A stretch of DNA of 64,000 bases from Nannochloropsis oceanica (GCA_004519485.1 CP038135.1:931001-995000), one strand, 5' to 3'. Shown: positions 37,204 to 56,437, numbered from the stretch's first letter. Notes: generated from the letters alone by a model not told the origin. Made by a program: numbers and translations.

Positions 37204-37463
37204 ACAAACTTCCTACCGGACAGCGGATATCCCGAGATTTGGCAGTGTGTACATCGAGATTTGGATCGAAGAAAATTGGGACGAAAAGTCAGTCTCGAAC
37301 TGCGGCCCAAGGGAGTGTGAATCAAAATTTTGGACCCAAGAAAGTGATGTTGGGACACAAGTCTCGAATCCCCGCCCAAATGAAAGGGGGAGTGTGTGGC
37401 AATTCGGGCCGAAGGATATGGCTTCGGGACACAAGTCTCAATTCGCGGCCTAAAATTAATTAG
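37204..37463. repeat. 74-bp tandem repeat, about 3.5 units
   Basis: Units start at 37278, 37352 and 37426 with GGGAC-(AC)AAGTCTC, and a more decayed unit precedes 37278. Each full unit is exactly 74 bp and shares GGGAC, GTCTCGAA, a GC-rich GCCC core, AGTGTG and a GAAG/GGAC block. Because 74 is not a multiple of three, translated similarity between frames is incidental. Divergence between units is high, so it is an old noncoding array. Confidence 0.75.
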
Positions 37464-37622
37464 AAATTACTTGGGAACGCCAAATGCACAACACGGAGGT
37501 AAAAGACATACCAAGTCACGTGGTGAAATATGTAGACCTGATTCTTTTTTATTTTTTGTGCGACAGGTCAAGTGGCGGGGTGGTGCTTGGGAAAAACACA
37601 AAGGTGAAAATCGTAAATATTT

Positions 37623-37658
37623 TGGTATGTGCCCGTTGCAGGGAACGGGCACATACCA
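37623..37658. repeat. perfect inverted repeat, 15-bp arms with 6-nt loop
   Basis: Arms at 37623-37637 and 37644-37658 are exact reverse complements (TGGTATGTGCCCGTT and its complement) around the loop GCAGGG. The stem would be G+C-rich and stable in RNA or as a cruciform. A related sequence, GGTATGTGCGCCC, recurs near 37877. Confidence 0.85.
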
Positions 37659-37972
37659 TGTGTTGGAAATATACCAAAAGGTACACCAGGCAATAATTAA
37701 TCGCCAGGCGATCATTTTAGCATGATAGCAACTATAAAATTGGACACAGAAGAAGGTATCCTGCTTTTCAGGCCGCACATTCTCAGGATCCCTTGGGGAA
37801 AACGGAAAGGCCAGGCTCGAAGTTGTCGAATCTTTCGGTGATTCCAGCGCGTGCGTGCATCTGCTTTTCCGTTGGGTGGTATGTGCGCCCTTGGCAAGGC
37901 AGGCGCTACCCGAAAGTCCTAGAAAGGAACGTCCCGTCGTCTTTTGAGTCAACAACCCACGTATACGGTCTT

Positions 37973-38042
37973 GGATGACAGCCAAGCAGAAACAAAGCAT
38001 ATATACACGGCCGTGGATGAAAGCCATGCAGAAACAAAGCAT
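37973..38042. repeat. pair of 28-bp direct repeats
   Basis: 37973-38000 and 38015-38042 match at 26 of 28 positions, both ending in GCAGAAACAAAGCAT. Their starts are 42 bp apart. No ORF uses them. Confidence 0.7.
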
Positions 38043-38324
38043 GGTATGAAATCTGGCCTGTGCGTCAGATAATGTGAGCATATCCCGCCCCAAATCCGAA
38101 CGAATCGCCGAGCTGCCCCCAAGGAAAGTGCATTCATTGACTCTTTCTCTCTTCTTCTACCAAAAAATAGTTTTTTTGGTCACATTCTGGGACGAGGCAT
38201 GCGTATTTGGGCATTGGCTTCAGGCTAGTCCAGCCCGGTTGTTACATGTTGGACAACAGCCCCTACACTACCATTATGGTAGATTGCCAGGAGCAGTAGA
38301 ATGTTTTCCCCTCCTCCCAAGAAC

Positions 38325-38618
38325 CGAGGCAGGCGTGCGTGGCACGCGGCTGTTTTGTTTACTGCCGCCGCACCCACCTATCCCCCCCCCCCCCTCCGTC
38401 CGTTCCCTCCTTCCTACCCACCCATGCGCCACACACCACACACCCACAGCTGATTCCCCCGCGCGTCGGCCTGGAGGTGAATGACAGTATCGTGGCCACA
38501 CCAAAGGGACAGGAGGGCGCCGAGGCAGGCGTGCGTGGCACGTAGCTGTTTTGTTTACTGCCGCCGCACCCACCTATCCCCCCCCCCCCCCTCCGTTCCC
38601 TCCTTCCTACCCACCCAT
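38325..38618. repeat. about 100-bp direct duplication
   Basis: 38325-38425 and 38521-38618 share GAGGCAGGCGTGCGTGGCAC, TGTTTTGTTTACTGCCGCCG, a long C run and CTTCCTACCCACCCAT. Differences are a dinucleotide change and the length of the C run. The copies flank a 95-bp unique spacer. Confidence 0.85.
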
Positions 38619-38739
38619 TCACCGCGACTACAACTTACATTTTGCCATTATGCCAAGGATAACACCACACCCTCCATTAGAGCCGTCACACTTCCTCTCT
38701 ATTTCCCCCCCTCCCCCCCCCCCCGTCCTCAAACCACAG

Positions 38740-39419
38740 ACAAAGGTACACCTCGATTGTGGGCAGCGTCTAAACCCAATTGCGAGAATGGCAGAAGGAG
38801 AAGGAGGTGAAGGAGGTGGAGAAGGAGGAGAAGGAGGTGGATAAGGAGAAGGAGGAGGTGGAGGAGGAGGAGGAGGAGGGGGAGAAGGGGGAGGAGGCGG
38901 AGGAGGAGAAGAAGAGGAGGAAGAAGAAGACGAACAAGAAGAAGAAGGAGGAGAGGAAGAGTTAAAAGAGGAAGAAGAGGAAGAAGAAGAAGAGGAAGAG
39001 GAGGAAGAATAAGAAGAAGAAAAAGAAGGAGAAGAAGAAAAAGAAGGAGGAGAGGAAAAAGAAGAAGAAGAGGAAGAGGAAGAAGAAGAAGGGGGAAGAG
39101 GAGGAGGAGCAGGAGGAGACGATGCGTTTCCGAGGACTGTATTGGTGTGACACCTGTGAACAGTTCGTGTCCCGGGACGGCAATGGGGCACGTAACATCC
39201 TACGGGTGTACAGGAGTATGGTCTGTGGAGAAGCTCGTCCCCATGATCTTCGGTTTGGTCAACCGCGGCAAGATATGCGGACACTCTATGTGTAGCGATC
39301 CCGCTGACCTCCTCTTTTATCCTCCTTCCCCCTCTCCTCCTGGCCCTGTGTGGGCCGTCCGGGGACTTTGCCAGGTCAAAAAACCTGTCAAAGTCGCTAA
39401 TAAAACTCGGACAAGGAAA
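38740..39419 (+). mobile_element. decayed Fanzor/TnpB-like (OrfB) zinc-ribbon ORF remnant
   Basis: The segment from 39122 encodes RGLYWCDTCEQFVSRDGNGARNILRVY. This is the second half of the OrfB/TnpB C-terminal zinc ribbon: a CxxC knuckle, then RDxNGAxNI carrying the last RuvC aspartate. Eukaryotic Fanzor proteins, the relatives of TnpB RNA-guided nucleases, end this way. Upstream, at ~38740-38780, another frame reads KVHLDCGQRLNPIARM, like the first half of the ribbon with one cysteine of its CxxC replaced. Between them lies a ~340-bp purine-only tract coding Lys/Glu. I see no convincing rest of the nuclease (RuvC-I/II) upstream, and the copy looks broken. The element type (IS607-like or other DNA transposon) is unknown. 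Its 3' part overlaps a dispersed repeat (39304-39507). Confidence 0.55.
38790..39120. repeat. purine-only GAA/GAG tract
   Basis: About 330 bp of the plus strand are made almost entirely of G and A in GAA/GAG/AGG triplets, with only a few T or C. It sits between the two apparent halves of the zinc ribbon. Such tracts can form triplex DNA and expand by slippage. Confidence 0.85.
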
Positions 39420-39507
39420 TAAGGGATGACAACAATTTATTGTTGGAAGGCTCCCCCTCGTATGCAAGTCCTCGAAGACGTCAGGTTGCATGCGATAGTT
39501 CTAGAGA
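39304..39507 (+). repeat. dispersed ~205-bp repeat, copy 1
   Basis: This matches the reverse complement of 55757-55957 along its whole length. Shared blocks include CTGACCTCCTC, GGGCCGTCC, GGGACTTTGCC, AACCTGTCAAAGTC, AAACTCGGACAAG, TTTATTGTTGGAA, CTCGTATGCAAGTCCT and GACGTCAGG. It starts inside the tail of the zinc-ribbon ORF and runs past its end. Confidence 0.88.
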
Positions 39508-40735
39508 GATGTAGGAACGCAACTCAAAAGAACTACGGTAACACAGAACCAAAATGTGTTATCAATGCCTGTTGATGTATAAATTTTCCGCTCGCCTTGG
39601 TCCGCGTAATTGCTGATGATGTCATATATTTTAGGCGCCGCCTGGTGCATCTCCGAAAGTGGCCACGTCACACCCATCTGGTCTACCCCACAAAAAGGCT
39701 CTGCCAGCAATCTCGGGCACTATTCTGCTTTTCTATCCATACAGAGCACAAGAAAAGAGGACATCCGCATTCCCGGTCAATGTTTTCTTCACCGAATGAT
39801 GGAGAGCGAGTGTTCCACTTCCACGCGTCGGGAAACCAGAGAGGGAGAACAAAAGATCAACATCAAGATTAAATCAGCATTCGCAAATATCATCCGAAGG
39901 ATCACATCGCGACCTGATATAAGAAGATGCCTTGAGTGTATACGGCACGTACAATTAAATACTCTTCCCGTGTCCTTGACTTGAGGAAAGCACAGACAAA
40001 CGCACGAGTTCTTCGTCGTTGACATCTCGGAAGGTCGACAGCGACGCACGCAACTTGATGTTGCAGAGCAGTCATGTTTGGGCTTATACGACCCCCGCAC
40101 CTGCACGCGCTGCCTTGCACAGCTTGATTCACGACGGTTTGCAATTAACTTGATAAAGTACGTACGTCAAATATGCAGGGCTTACACCTCGCTGCACCCC
40201 CACATAAGGCTGCACTAGGCAAGAGCACATGGGTGGGAAAGAAGCCTGAAGAGGAAGAGGAACAAAGAGGCGAACGAACTGCCGACCTCACAATTCCATT
40301 CCCTTGACACTGCTTTGTGACGACGAATCGATGCTCACGTAACGACCATCGGTGCAACCCACACAACTTAATTATTCACGGCATAATTAAGTCCGGCTAC
40401 GTGCGTTGAGCTGCGGCAGGCAATGACGCGTGGCATGGGAGGTCAATTGCAAGCTCAGATGAGCCAGAGACAGCGACGTACGCACACGTTTGGGGCTGCT
40501 GGCAGCGAACACCAAATGCTTCTTGTTGGAAGCTTTTTTCGTGTCAACTTGGCTTGAACTGAGACTTACAACCACCCCATACTGCTCACCACACTTATCA
40601 TAGATCAATTTGCCTGTGCACGCGTGCACCGGCATCATTTGTGCAAGCGACCCGTGCCCAGGCCCTCTCCTCTTAGCCTCCCGTCTCTCGCAGACGAACG
40701 AGAAATAGCCACTTGTCTACTTCTTACGCTGTCCC

Positions 40736-42039
40736 ATGGAGCCTTATCAACGCACCATAAGCAGCAGCAGCAGCGGTAGCAAAAAATCACCCCACTCTGG
40801 TACCTCTTCGCAGTCCACCTGCTTCGTCCAGAAACTCTTTACCATGGTAGCTGTCGAGGATGCCGCCATCCTTTCCTTCACGGCAGGTAAGACGCTCGAG
40901 ATCTAACATGATGTTTCCAACTGCAATTTCCCTACCCGTAGTGTATTTCCTTCTTACTTCCTATCTGAGGGTATCCTTCTGGTGTTTGAGCGTCGGGAGG
41001 GAGGGAGAAAGGGAAGGTGGCTGCTTTGCTTGTGTTTTGGGATTCGAAGCGGTCTTGGTCTGTTGTCACTCTCCTCCTTTCCTCCCGTTCCGTATGCCGA
41101 CCCCCCCACCTTCATTTTTGCCTTGCATGATGGAGATGTTCCCTGAGATACACGCACATGTGCCTTGTGGATATTGTGATTATCCTTCGTAATCCCCTGC
41201 ACACGCACATCACATTCCTTCCATCATGCCTTCACCACTCTCTCCTTCCCTCCCTGTCAATCTCATTTCCCGGCCTAGCCCTGAAGCGAAAGGGGGCAGC
41301 ACACGCTCATCCCTCCCCCTCTTTCCCTCTCTCCCCCCTCATCCTCATTTTCTCGTCCCAGACGGCAAGAGTTTCGAAGTCAAGAACCCGAAGCGCTTGG
41401 AAAATGAGGTCCTCCCCCGCTACTACCGTCACGGGCACTTCACCTCCTTTGTTCGACAGCTGAACTTCTACAACTTCAAGGTATAGAGCAAGGGAGGAAA
41501 GGAGGGACGGAGGGGCGGAGGGAGAGACGGAGGGATTGGTGATACACTGTCATGCCTGATTTGTTATGTCTCGATGTTCAAAAGAAATATTTTGAACGGA
41601 AAATGAATCACAAGATTTGATTTTTCCATCCCTTGGCACATTGGCGTTTCTCCATACTCCCTCTCTCCCTCCCTCCCTCCCTTCCTTCCTTCCTTTCCCT
41701 CCTCGCAGAAAGTCTCCAAAGAACGCAACATTTGGATCTACCGTCATGACTGCTTCCAGCGCGGCCAGCCCCAGCTTCTGGAAATGCTGAAGCGCAAGAC
41801 CAGCAACGCCCACCATCCACATCACCCCTTCAACCTTCAAAACACCATCTCGTCGTCTCTTTCCGGCGGAGGCGGGCAGGGCGGGGGGGGGCGAGGAATC
41901 AAGGGAGAGGGGATACGCCTTGACGAGCACGCCGTTAACATGACACTGGCAAAGCTTAAGCACAAGGGAGGAGGGGGGGCTGGGGGACGAGGTCGACGTT
42001 CGCCTTCCCCTTCCTACTTTACTTCCCACCCTAACCACC

Positions 42040-42079
<40 letters not shown>

Positions 42080-42398
42080 CCCTTACAGCCATCACCACAA
42101 CCACGGCCCGGCTCCCTTCGGCCACTCCCTCCCTCCCCCTCCCCTCACCCCATCCTTCCAGCACCACCCTGCGCGGCAGTGCCAGCCCATGGATCTGCCT
42201 CCCTACCAAGAAGGGGGGGGGAGGGAGGGAGGATTCGCCCCTCCAACATCTGCAGCTGCTGCTCTTCCCCGCAACGACAGCGGGGCCACCTTTTCCTCCA
42301 CGTCCACCTCCGACGACTCTTCGTGCTCAGTCGGCGCGCCTGCCTTCCCTCCGCCCCTTCTTCCAGCCGGAACTTCACCCTCCTCCCACCACCGGAAT

Positions 42399-42442
<44 letters not shown>

Positions 42443-44108
42443 CTATTACCAGCAACAATATGCATGGCAAGAAGGAGGAGCCATCCCGTCCTCTTCATCT
42501 CCTCCCTTCTCTCTGTCCCCCCTGGCACGTGCTTCTTCCTTGGAGTGGGGCAACAGCGGCGCCGCCTCCAACATCACTACCAGCAGCAGCAGGAGCAACA
42601 GCACGAGCTTTAAACACGGGCAGCATTACCACAATTATCAAGTACAACACCGACAGTGTCTCCAGGACCAGCTCCAGCAGCAGCAGCAACAGTCTCACCA
42701 CCCTTCTCTTCGCTCAATCATTGGAAGCGAAGGAGGGCGTATGACTCTTATGGCCACTCTTTCCGACGCTGGTAGCGCCAGGAGGAACCACACCACCAAC
42801 CAAAGCAGCAGCAGCACCAGCAGTAGCAGTGGCCACAATACCACTCGCGAGAACAGCATGGACGATTCCCTCTACAGTGGTGAAGGGAAGGAAGAAGGGG
42901 GGGAGAGAGGGGGGAGAGGGATTACCAGGCCACACCCTCCACGGCCTCTGTATTACGTGTCGGCGGAGGGCCAGGCCCCCGGGTCGGAGGGAGAGGGAGG
43001 GAGCACCTCTCCCTCTCCCGCGACTTCGTGTGCTGTAGGTGGAGTGGGCCCGCTGAGAATGTCCCCTCCTTCCGCCCTTTGCTCGTGGAGTCGCTCGCTG
43101 CCCGAGGGAGGGAGGGAAGGAGGGAGGGTGAAATTTGAAGGTGCACCAGGTCAGCCTCCGCAGTTGTTGTCCGCACTGTTGTTGAGTCGTGAAAAGTCCT
43201 CAACAAAAACGGGAGGCATTCCTATTTCTCCGCCTCCTTCCATCCCTACCTCCCTCGCACCCTCCTCTTCTCCGTCCTCCTTTCCTGCCGGGACGCCTAA
43301 CCACTGGGCACCAGGCACCAAGGTGATGGCCTCCTCCTCCACCCCTGCCTCCCTCCCGTCCTCCTTCTCCTCTTCCTCTATGCTGATGAGGAAACCCCAC
43401 CAGCTGCACTTGCAGCATCAGATGCAGCCTCAAACTCAGTTGCAGCAGGGAAGGAGGGAGCGAGGGAGGGTGGCAGAGCTGCCTCATGCCTCAAGGATGA
43501 CTCCACCAAGTCAACGGTTGTACAATCGACGCATGCCTTCCTCCTCCGAGGACGAGGAGGCGATGGAAGTAGGGGCCGAAGGGGAGAGTGAGAGCAGTGT
43601 GGTTTCGAGCTTGTCGTCTGACGACGATTATGGCGGGGAGGACGAGGAGGAGGAGGAGGAACAAGAGCAGCAGCAGCAGCAGCAGTTGCAGCAGCAGCAG
43701 CAGCAGTTGCAGCAGCAGCAGAGGCGGCAACAGCTGCAGAGGCAGAAGCAGCTGCTGCAGCAGGAAAGGCGACGTCGAGCGCAGCACCACTACCACCACC
43801 ATCATCATCACCACCATCACACTCTCAAGACGGGAGGGGGCGTGGGCGGAGGAAAATTGGGAGGGAAGGTGGGAGGAGCGGGAATGGTCTCGAAGCGCCA
43901 GCAGCAGATTCAGCAGCAGCAACAGCAGATGGAGCTCCAACAGGAGTGGCGCAAGCAGCAGCAGCTGCTGCAGCAGCAGGACGTGGGAGTAGACGAGGAG
44001 GAGGCGGCGATGCAGATGGCGAGTTTCAAACTGGGTCGATTTTGGGGGGGAGGGAGGGAGGGAGGGGGGGAAGGGAGGGCGGCGGTGGTCAAAACGGTGG
44101 AGGTGTGA
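40736..44108 (+). CDS. heat shock factor-type transcription factor
   Basis: HSF proteins are nuclear winged-helix factors that bind nGAAn arrays and respond to heat or other stress. Exons 40736-40886, 41362-41480 and 41709-44108 join in phase (889 aa). The DNA-binding domain (~29-125) is complete: FVQKLFTMV, then [38 protein letters not shown], then IWIYRHDCFQRGQPQLLEMLKRK. The first intron splits the domain near the start and the second falls after YNFK. After residue ~130 the protein is low complexity, with long Gln, His and Ser runs, an acidic block (SSEDEEAMEVG, DDDYGGEDEEEE) and GREGG segments. A classical heptad oligomerisation region is not obvious, although Gln-rich helices near 650-740 could self-associate. 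Stramenopiles carry many HSF-like genes. Confidence 0.9.
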
Positions 44109-44377
44109 AGAAGGGAAGGAGGGAAAAAAGAGAAAGACGATGGTCCAAGTACTGCAATTGACAAGAAAAGGGTGGAGGAAGTGTGCGTGTTTATAAACCT
44201 GGGAGAGAAAGGGGGGGAGAAGAGAGAAAGAGAAGTACATTGCCTGATGTGTGTGTGGGAGAATGAGCGAGAAAGAAATAGAGATACATAGAAAGACAAA
44301 GGAAGAGAGAGACAGAGCGACAGGGAGGTAAAGCGACAGAGAGAACAACAAGAGACAGAGAGACAGAAAGAATGGGT

Positions 44378-44442
44378 GTACGTGTGTGTGTGTCTGTGTG
44401 TGTGTGTGTGTGTCTGTGAGTGTGTATGTGTGTGTGTGTTTG
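44378..44442. repeat. (TG)n microsatellite with TC interruptions
   Basis: About 65 bp of mainly TG dinucleotides on the plus strand, interrupted by single C or A changes. Confidence 0.9.
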
Positions 44443-45335
44443 CATGTCTTCCAGCTTCTACATGTGTCTATCGTTACGTCTTTTTCCCTTGTCATATTTT
44501 CTCACCGACGACAGAAGCCTGCTTGACAGACTAACCAACCAATAACGACATTGTTATCAGCCACTGTTGTCAAGCAAAGGGCACGCACCAGAAAAACGAC
44601 TATGGAAAGATAAGGCAGACTTTCCCTGTTTAATCTATGTTACGAGGGGGTGGGAGTGAGTATAAAGAGTTAAAAAAAGGAAATTCAAAAAAGAGGGAGA
44701 AATCCCAGCCTCTTTAAAGAGACACGGAATAAAGATGGCTTGCCATTCAAAGGAGCATTGCTACAGCAACACCAGCAGTAATAGTGGTAGTAGTGGTAGT
44801 AGTAGTAGTAGTAGTGGCAGTGACAGCAGTAGTCATGGAGACACCATCTCAACCCCTGATGAGAAGAAGGAGGACGAGGAATAGAAGCTGGAGAAGGAAA
44901 TGATTATGACGGAGAAAATGAGGGAGAGGAGAAGGGGAAGGAGGAACAGCGGAGGAAAAAGGAGGCGGAAAATAAAGGAGGGGGTGGAGGAAGGGAAGGA
45001 ACTGACACTGTCCACCCTTCACATTTCTTGGAGAGGAATGCGTGCCAGCAGAAGAGGGAGGAGGGAGGGAAGGGAGGGAGAAAGGAGTTGATAGACCCCG
45101 CCACCTCCTTCTTCCCGCACTCGCTTGGGAGACGCGACACACCGGAAGGGATGTAGACAGCGAGGAGGAAAAGGAGTAATAACAACAGTTATTATAAAAA
45201 TACAGATACCGACAAAAATCATTATACTCATTTATTACAATTTCTATCATAATAATTATTAAAATGATTACTACTACAAGAAGAATAGTAAGACAAAAGA
45301 AGAACAAACGACCCAGACTCGGAAACACCCACATA

Positions 45336-45399
45336 CATACATACATGTATATGTACATACGTGTATATATATATATATATATATGTACATATATACATG
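45336..45399. repeat. (CATA)n and (TA)n microsatellite
   Basis: A CATA run passes into a run of at least ten TA units and then GTACATATATACAT. The block is able to form hairpins or melt easily. Confidence 0.9.
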
Positions 45400-45485
45400 G
45401 CTCATTGTTGTTGTTCCTTATCAGCTTCTTCTTTTCTCATCCACTTCCACGCTACCATTTACACACATATCTCTATCTATCTACA

Positions 45486-53827
<8,342 letters not shown>

Positions 53828-54432
53828 GATGCCGGACCCTCTACTGAAGGAAAGGCCTGCAGGATGTGACCAGGCGTGCCTGTCTGCCTGTTGTGGGTCG
53901 GGATGGATGGAGAGGTGGTGAGTAAGGTGGAGGGATGAGGCAGAGTGATGCAGGTGAAAGGACGGAAGAAAACATGCCACATGGCCAGCCCAGAGACCTG
54001 CATCGCGCACTTCTCCTCACTCTTCTCTAGGCCACTCCCTTGAAGATATGCGCGACCAGAAAAGGTGGTTGGGATGGGCGGTATGTGGAAACCGGGGATG
54101 GTGTAAATCTCGAGCGATGCCAGCGACTGTTCTTCTGGAGCGCAATGCAACGCATCCTTATCGCGCTACCCGTTATGCGCCTTAGGCGAATATTACCGGG
54201 CACCACGATGCAATACCCTTACAATACATGTGCCAGCCGCAATCGATTGTGCATTCAACTCATGTCTTAACGCTGACCTTGATTCGTCCATTCGTATGCA
54301 GGCACAGACAACTGTCTCACTACTATCGCCCGGTGATCGTCATCAGCTTCTTCCTCGCCTTCCTACGTCCCACGCGCAGCCCACACCACGCACCACACCC
54401 ACGCCACCCTTCACGCCCGCTGCACATCAACC
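53828..54432. promoter_or_regulatory. putative bidirectional promoter between RecQ and VAMP7-like genes
   Basis: This 605-bp spacer lies between divergent starts (53827 minus, 54433 plus). The last ~150 bp before the SNARE gene are rich in C and A (repeated CACGC/CACAC), resembling the 5' UTR seen before GMD. No defined sites were found. Confidence 0.4.
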
Positions 54433-55362
54433 ATGACTATTGTAAGTACCTACCCTCCGTGTCCCCTTTTCCCGCTGCCGGCTAGCACACGTCCCCTCCT
54501 TCCTGAGGATGGCCTGGGGCTCCGCTTATGTCTCTCTTGTCTCTTTCTAAACGAGGTCACTTATGTCGCATTCACGCAGCACAGCATGTCCATCCGCATG
54601 CATCATGTACTCTCGCTCCGTCTTTCCATCCTTCACGCAAATAAATGATGTCATCACACCCTCATTTCCCCTCAACTCACCACCATCCCCTGTCTTCACA
54701 AGCTCTACGGCCTCATCGCCCGGGGCAAGGACGTTCTCAGCGAGTTCACGGCCGTCTCTGGCAACTTTCCCACCATCACACGCCTTCTTTTGGGGAAAAT
54801 CCCGCGGGACCAAGAGGGCAAGCGCAGTTATGTCTACGACGCCCACGTCTTCCACTACCTTGTGTCGGACGGTTTGACTTACTTATGCATGACCGATGAC
54901 CCGCATCAGCAGCGTTTTCGCGCGCCCTTTGCTTATTTGGATGACATTCAAAACCGGTTCCTGTCCATGTATGGCCGCGAACGCGCACAGACGGCATTCG
55001 CTTTTGCGATGAACGAGGAGTTTTCCCGGATCCTACAGCGGCAGATGGACTTTTTCAACAGTCCTGATGCCAGCGCCGCGAGTGTCTTGCAAGCCAAATT
55101 GGACGACGTACGAAATGTCATGGTTTCCAATGTGGACTTGGTCTTGGAGCGAGGCGAGAAGTTGGAGTTACTGGTTGACAAGACGGCGGACCTGCAGCAT
55201 AGTGCCTTTAAGTTTGAGCGCTCGTCGCGGCAGTTGCGGCATGAGATGCTGTGGCGCAGGATTCGGTGTTACGGGCTCGTTGCTGTAGGGATCGGATTGC
55301 TGTTGTTTTTCATTTTTGCCACGGCCTGTGGCTTTGATTTCAAAGGGTGTGGGAAAGGGTAG
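54433..55362 (+). CDS. VAMP7-like longin R-SNARE
   Basis: This vesicle SNARE mediates fusion in the endosomal, vacuolar or secretory route. Exon 1 is only nine bases (ATG ACT ATT, 54433-54441); exon 2 runs 54703-55362, in phase, for 222 aa, the usual VAMP7 length. Residues 1-120 form the longin domain (MTILYGLIARGKDVLSEF, VFHYLVSDGLTYLCMTDD, FAYLDDIQNRF). The SNARE helix follows (KLDDVRNVMVSNVDLVLERGEKLELLVDKTADL) with the central-layer arginine in LERGEKL. KFERSSRQLRHEMLWRRIR precedes a single C-terminal membrane helix (GLVAVGIGLLLFFIFATACG). The C-terminus is short and polar. All expected parts are present. Confidence 0.94.
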
Positions 55363-56437
55363 TCATTAGTGCACGATTTATTACAAATTGCTCGGTCTGT
55401 AAATACTGGTAGAGACGACATGTGTATGTATAGCATCAGCTTCCTCTTGCCTTTGTGCTTGCTTGAGACATGAAAAGCATGTACGGTCTCATTGGAAAGA
55501 AAAAAATTTGAACTGAATGCAGTTTTCCCAAGTCTTTTGTGGGCTCTTTAACTTGACCCTCTTCATTTGGTTGTTCTAAGAGCTACCGCCACCTTTGTTC
55601 CTTTGTTTGGAGAAATGCCCCATCTTTGACTGTGGCGGTGTCCCGCTGATAACGCACAAGAATGCCTTGTTTGCTTTCTCCCAGACAGAAAAGATAGGAT
55701 TCGTTTGTTAGTAGGGTTAGGATTATTAGTTCTTTTTTTTTTGCCGTTACACTCCTATAGAACCATCGCATGCCACCTGACGTCCTCTAGGACTTGCATA
55801 CGAGGGCAAGCTTTCCAACAATAAAATGTTGCATGTACTTCCCCCTATTCTTGTCCGAGTTTTCTTAGTGACTTTGACAGGTTTTTAATCAGGCAAAGTC
55901 CCTGGACGGCCCAAACAGGGCCTGGAGGAGGGGGGGGGGTGGGGAAGAGGAGGTCAGCTAGGGTTGTGGGCAGGGGTAACGTCTTTTTCGAGGAGGAAGC
56001 TCGCTCATGAAAGCTGCGAATCTCCTCTGCCCAAAATATGGTGGGGGACTCAACATGCAAAACATATTTGTCACAGTCCGGTATATTCAAGTTTTCTCCC
56101 CTTGAGAGCACATCTTTAGGGAAATGGGAGGTTGGTTGGGGAAAAGGCGATTGTTCTGCGCCCGCGTCTCCGTGAGGTTGCTGTGCTTTGTGCTGTCAGA
56201 CACCCTCCGAATTAAAGCGAGCGATAAGGAAACTTCCTTGCTGACAAACAGGCTTATGGTCAGCCGCACCATCAATATCAAATCACATAACAACCTTCGT
56301 TTACTAAGTAATAAGCTCAATGAGCTCGCACACAGACAGGCCTGGCTTCGCAGTGCGAGCGACAGGCCATGGCATGACATATACACTTATCATACGTATA
56401 ATGCAATCCCTTTTACAGGTTGGCCTTGGGCAACAGC
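55363..56437. other. intergenic region containing a dispersed repeat
   Basis: This lies between two plus-strand genes. It contains the VAMP7-like 3' UTR, a copy of a 205-bp repeat (listed separately) and the upstream region of the DDX42-like gene. A polypyrimidine-AG (CCCTTTTACAG) 20 bp before the helicase start suggests a 5' UTR intron. The minus frame 56111-55845 reads into the repeat and shares its tail with the zinc-ribbon locus. Confidence 0.45.
55757..55957 (-). repeat. dispersed ~205-bp repeat, copy 2 (inverted relative to copy 1)
   Basis: This is the reverse complement of 39304-39507 with scattered substitutions and small indels. The upstream neighbour on the minus strand (ORF from 56111) is unrelated to the zinc-ribbon segment beside copy 1, so only the 3' module is shared. 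Both copies keep a near-palindrome around TTTATTGTTG. Confidence 0.88.

Larger units (their letters stand above)
36219..40735. other. 4.5-kb gene-poor accessory stretch
   Basis: This stretch has lower G+C and few GGGA tracts compared with the gene-dense parts. It contains a 74-bp tandem repeat, a perfect hairpin, two short duplications, a 340-bp purine-only tract and a zinc-ribbon ORF remnant, each listed separately. The 39510-40735 part has no open frame that I can support; the last few hundred bases should hold the promoter of the heat-shock factor gene at 40736. Confidence 0.5.
44109..45485. other. tail-to-tail intergenic region rich in microsatellites
   Basis: This lies between the HSF gene (plus) and the RecQ gene (minus). 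It contains a TG/TC dinucleotide array, a GTA/AGT trinucleotide run near 44770-44830, an AT-rich block at 45180-45290 and a TA array. The ORFs here are products of these repeats. Confidence 0.5.

Noticed and set aside
37467-38093. 208-codon minus-strand ORF with many Cys residues
   Set aside because: Spans the perfect hairpin and short direct repeats; cysteines are not spaced as in any zinc motif, and no start or splice context supports it.
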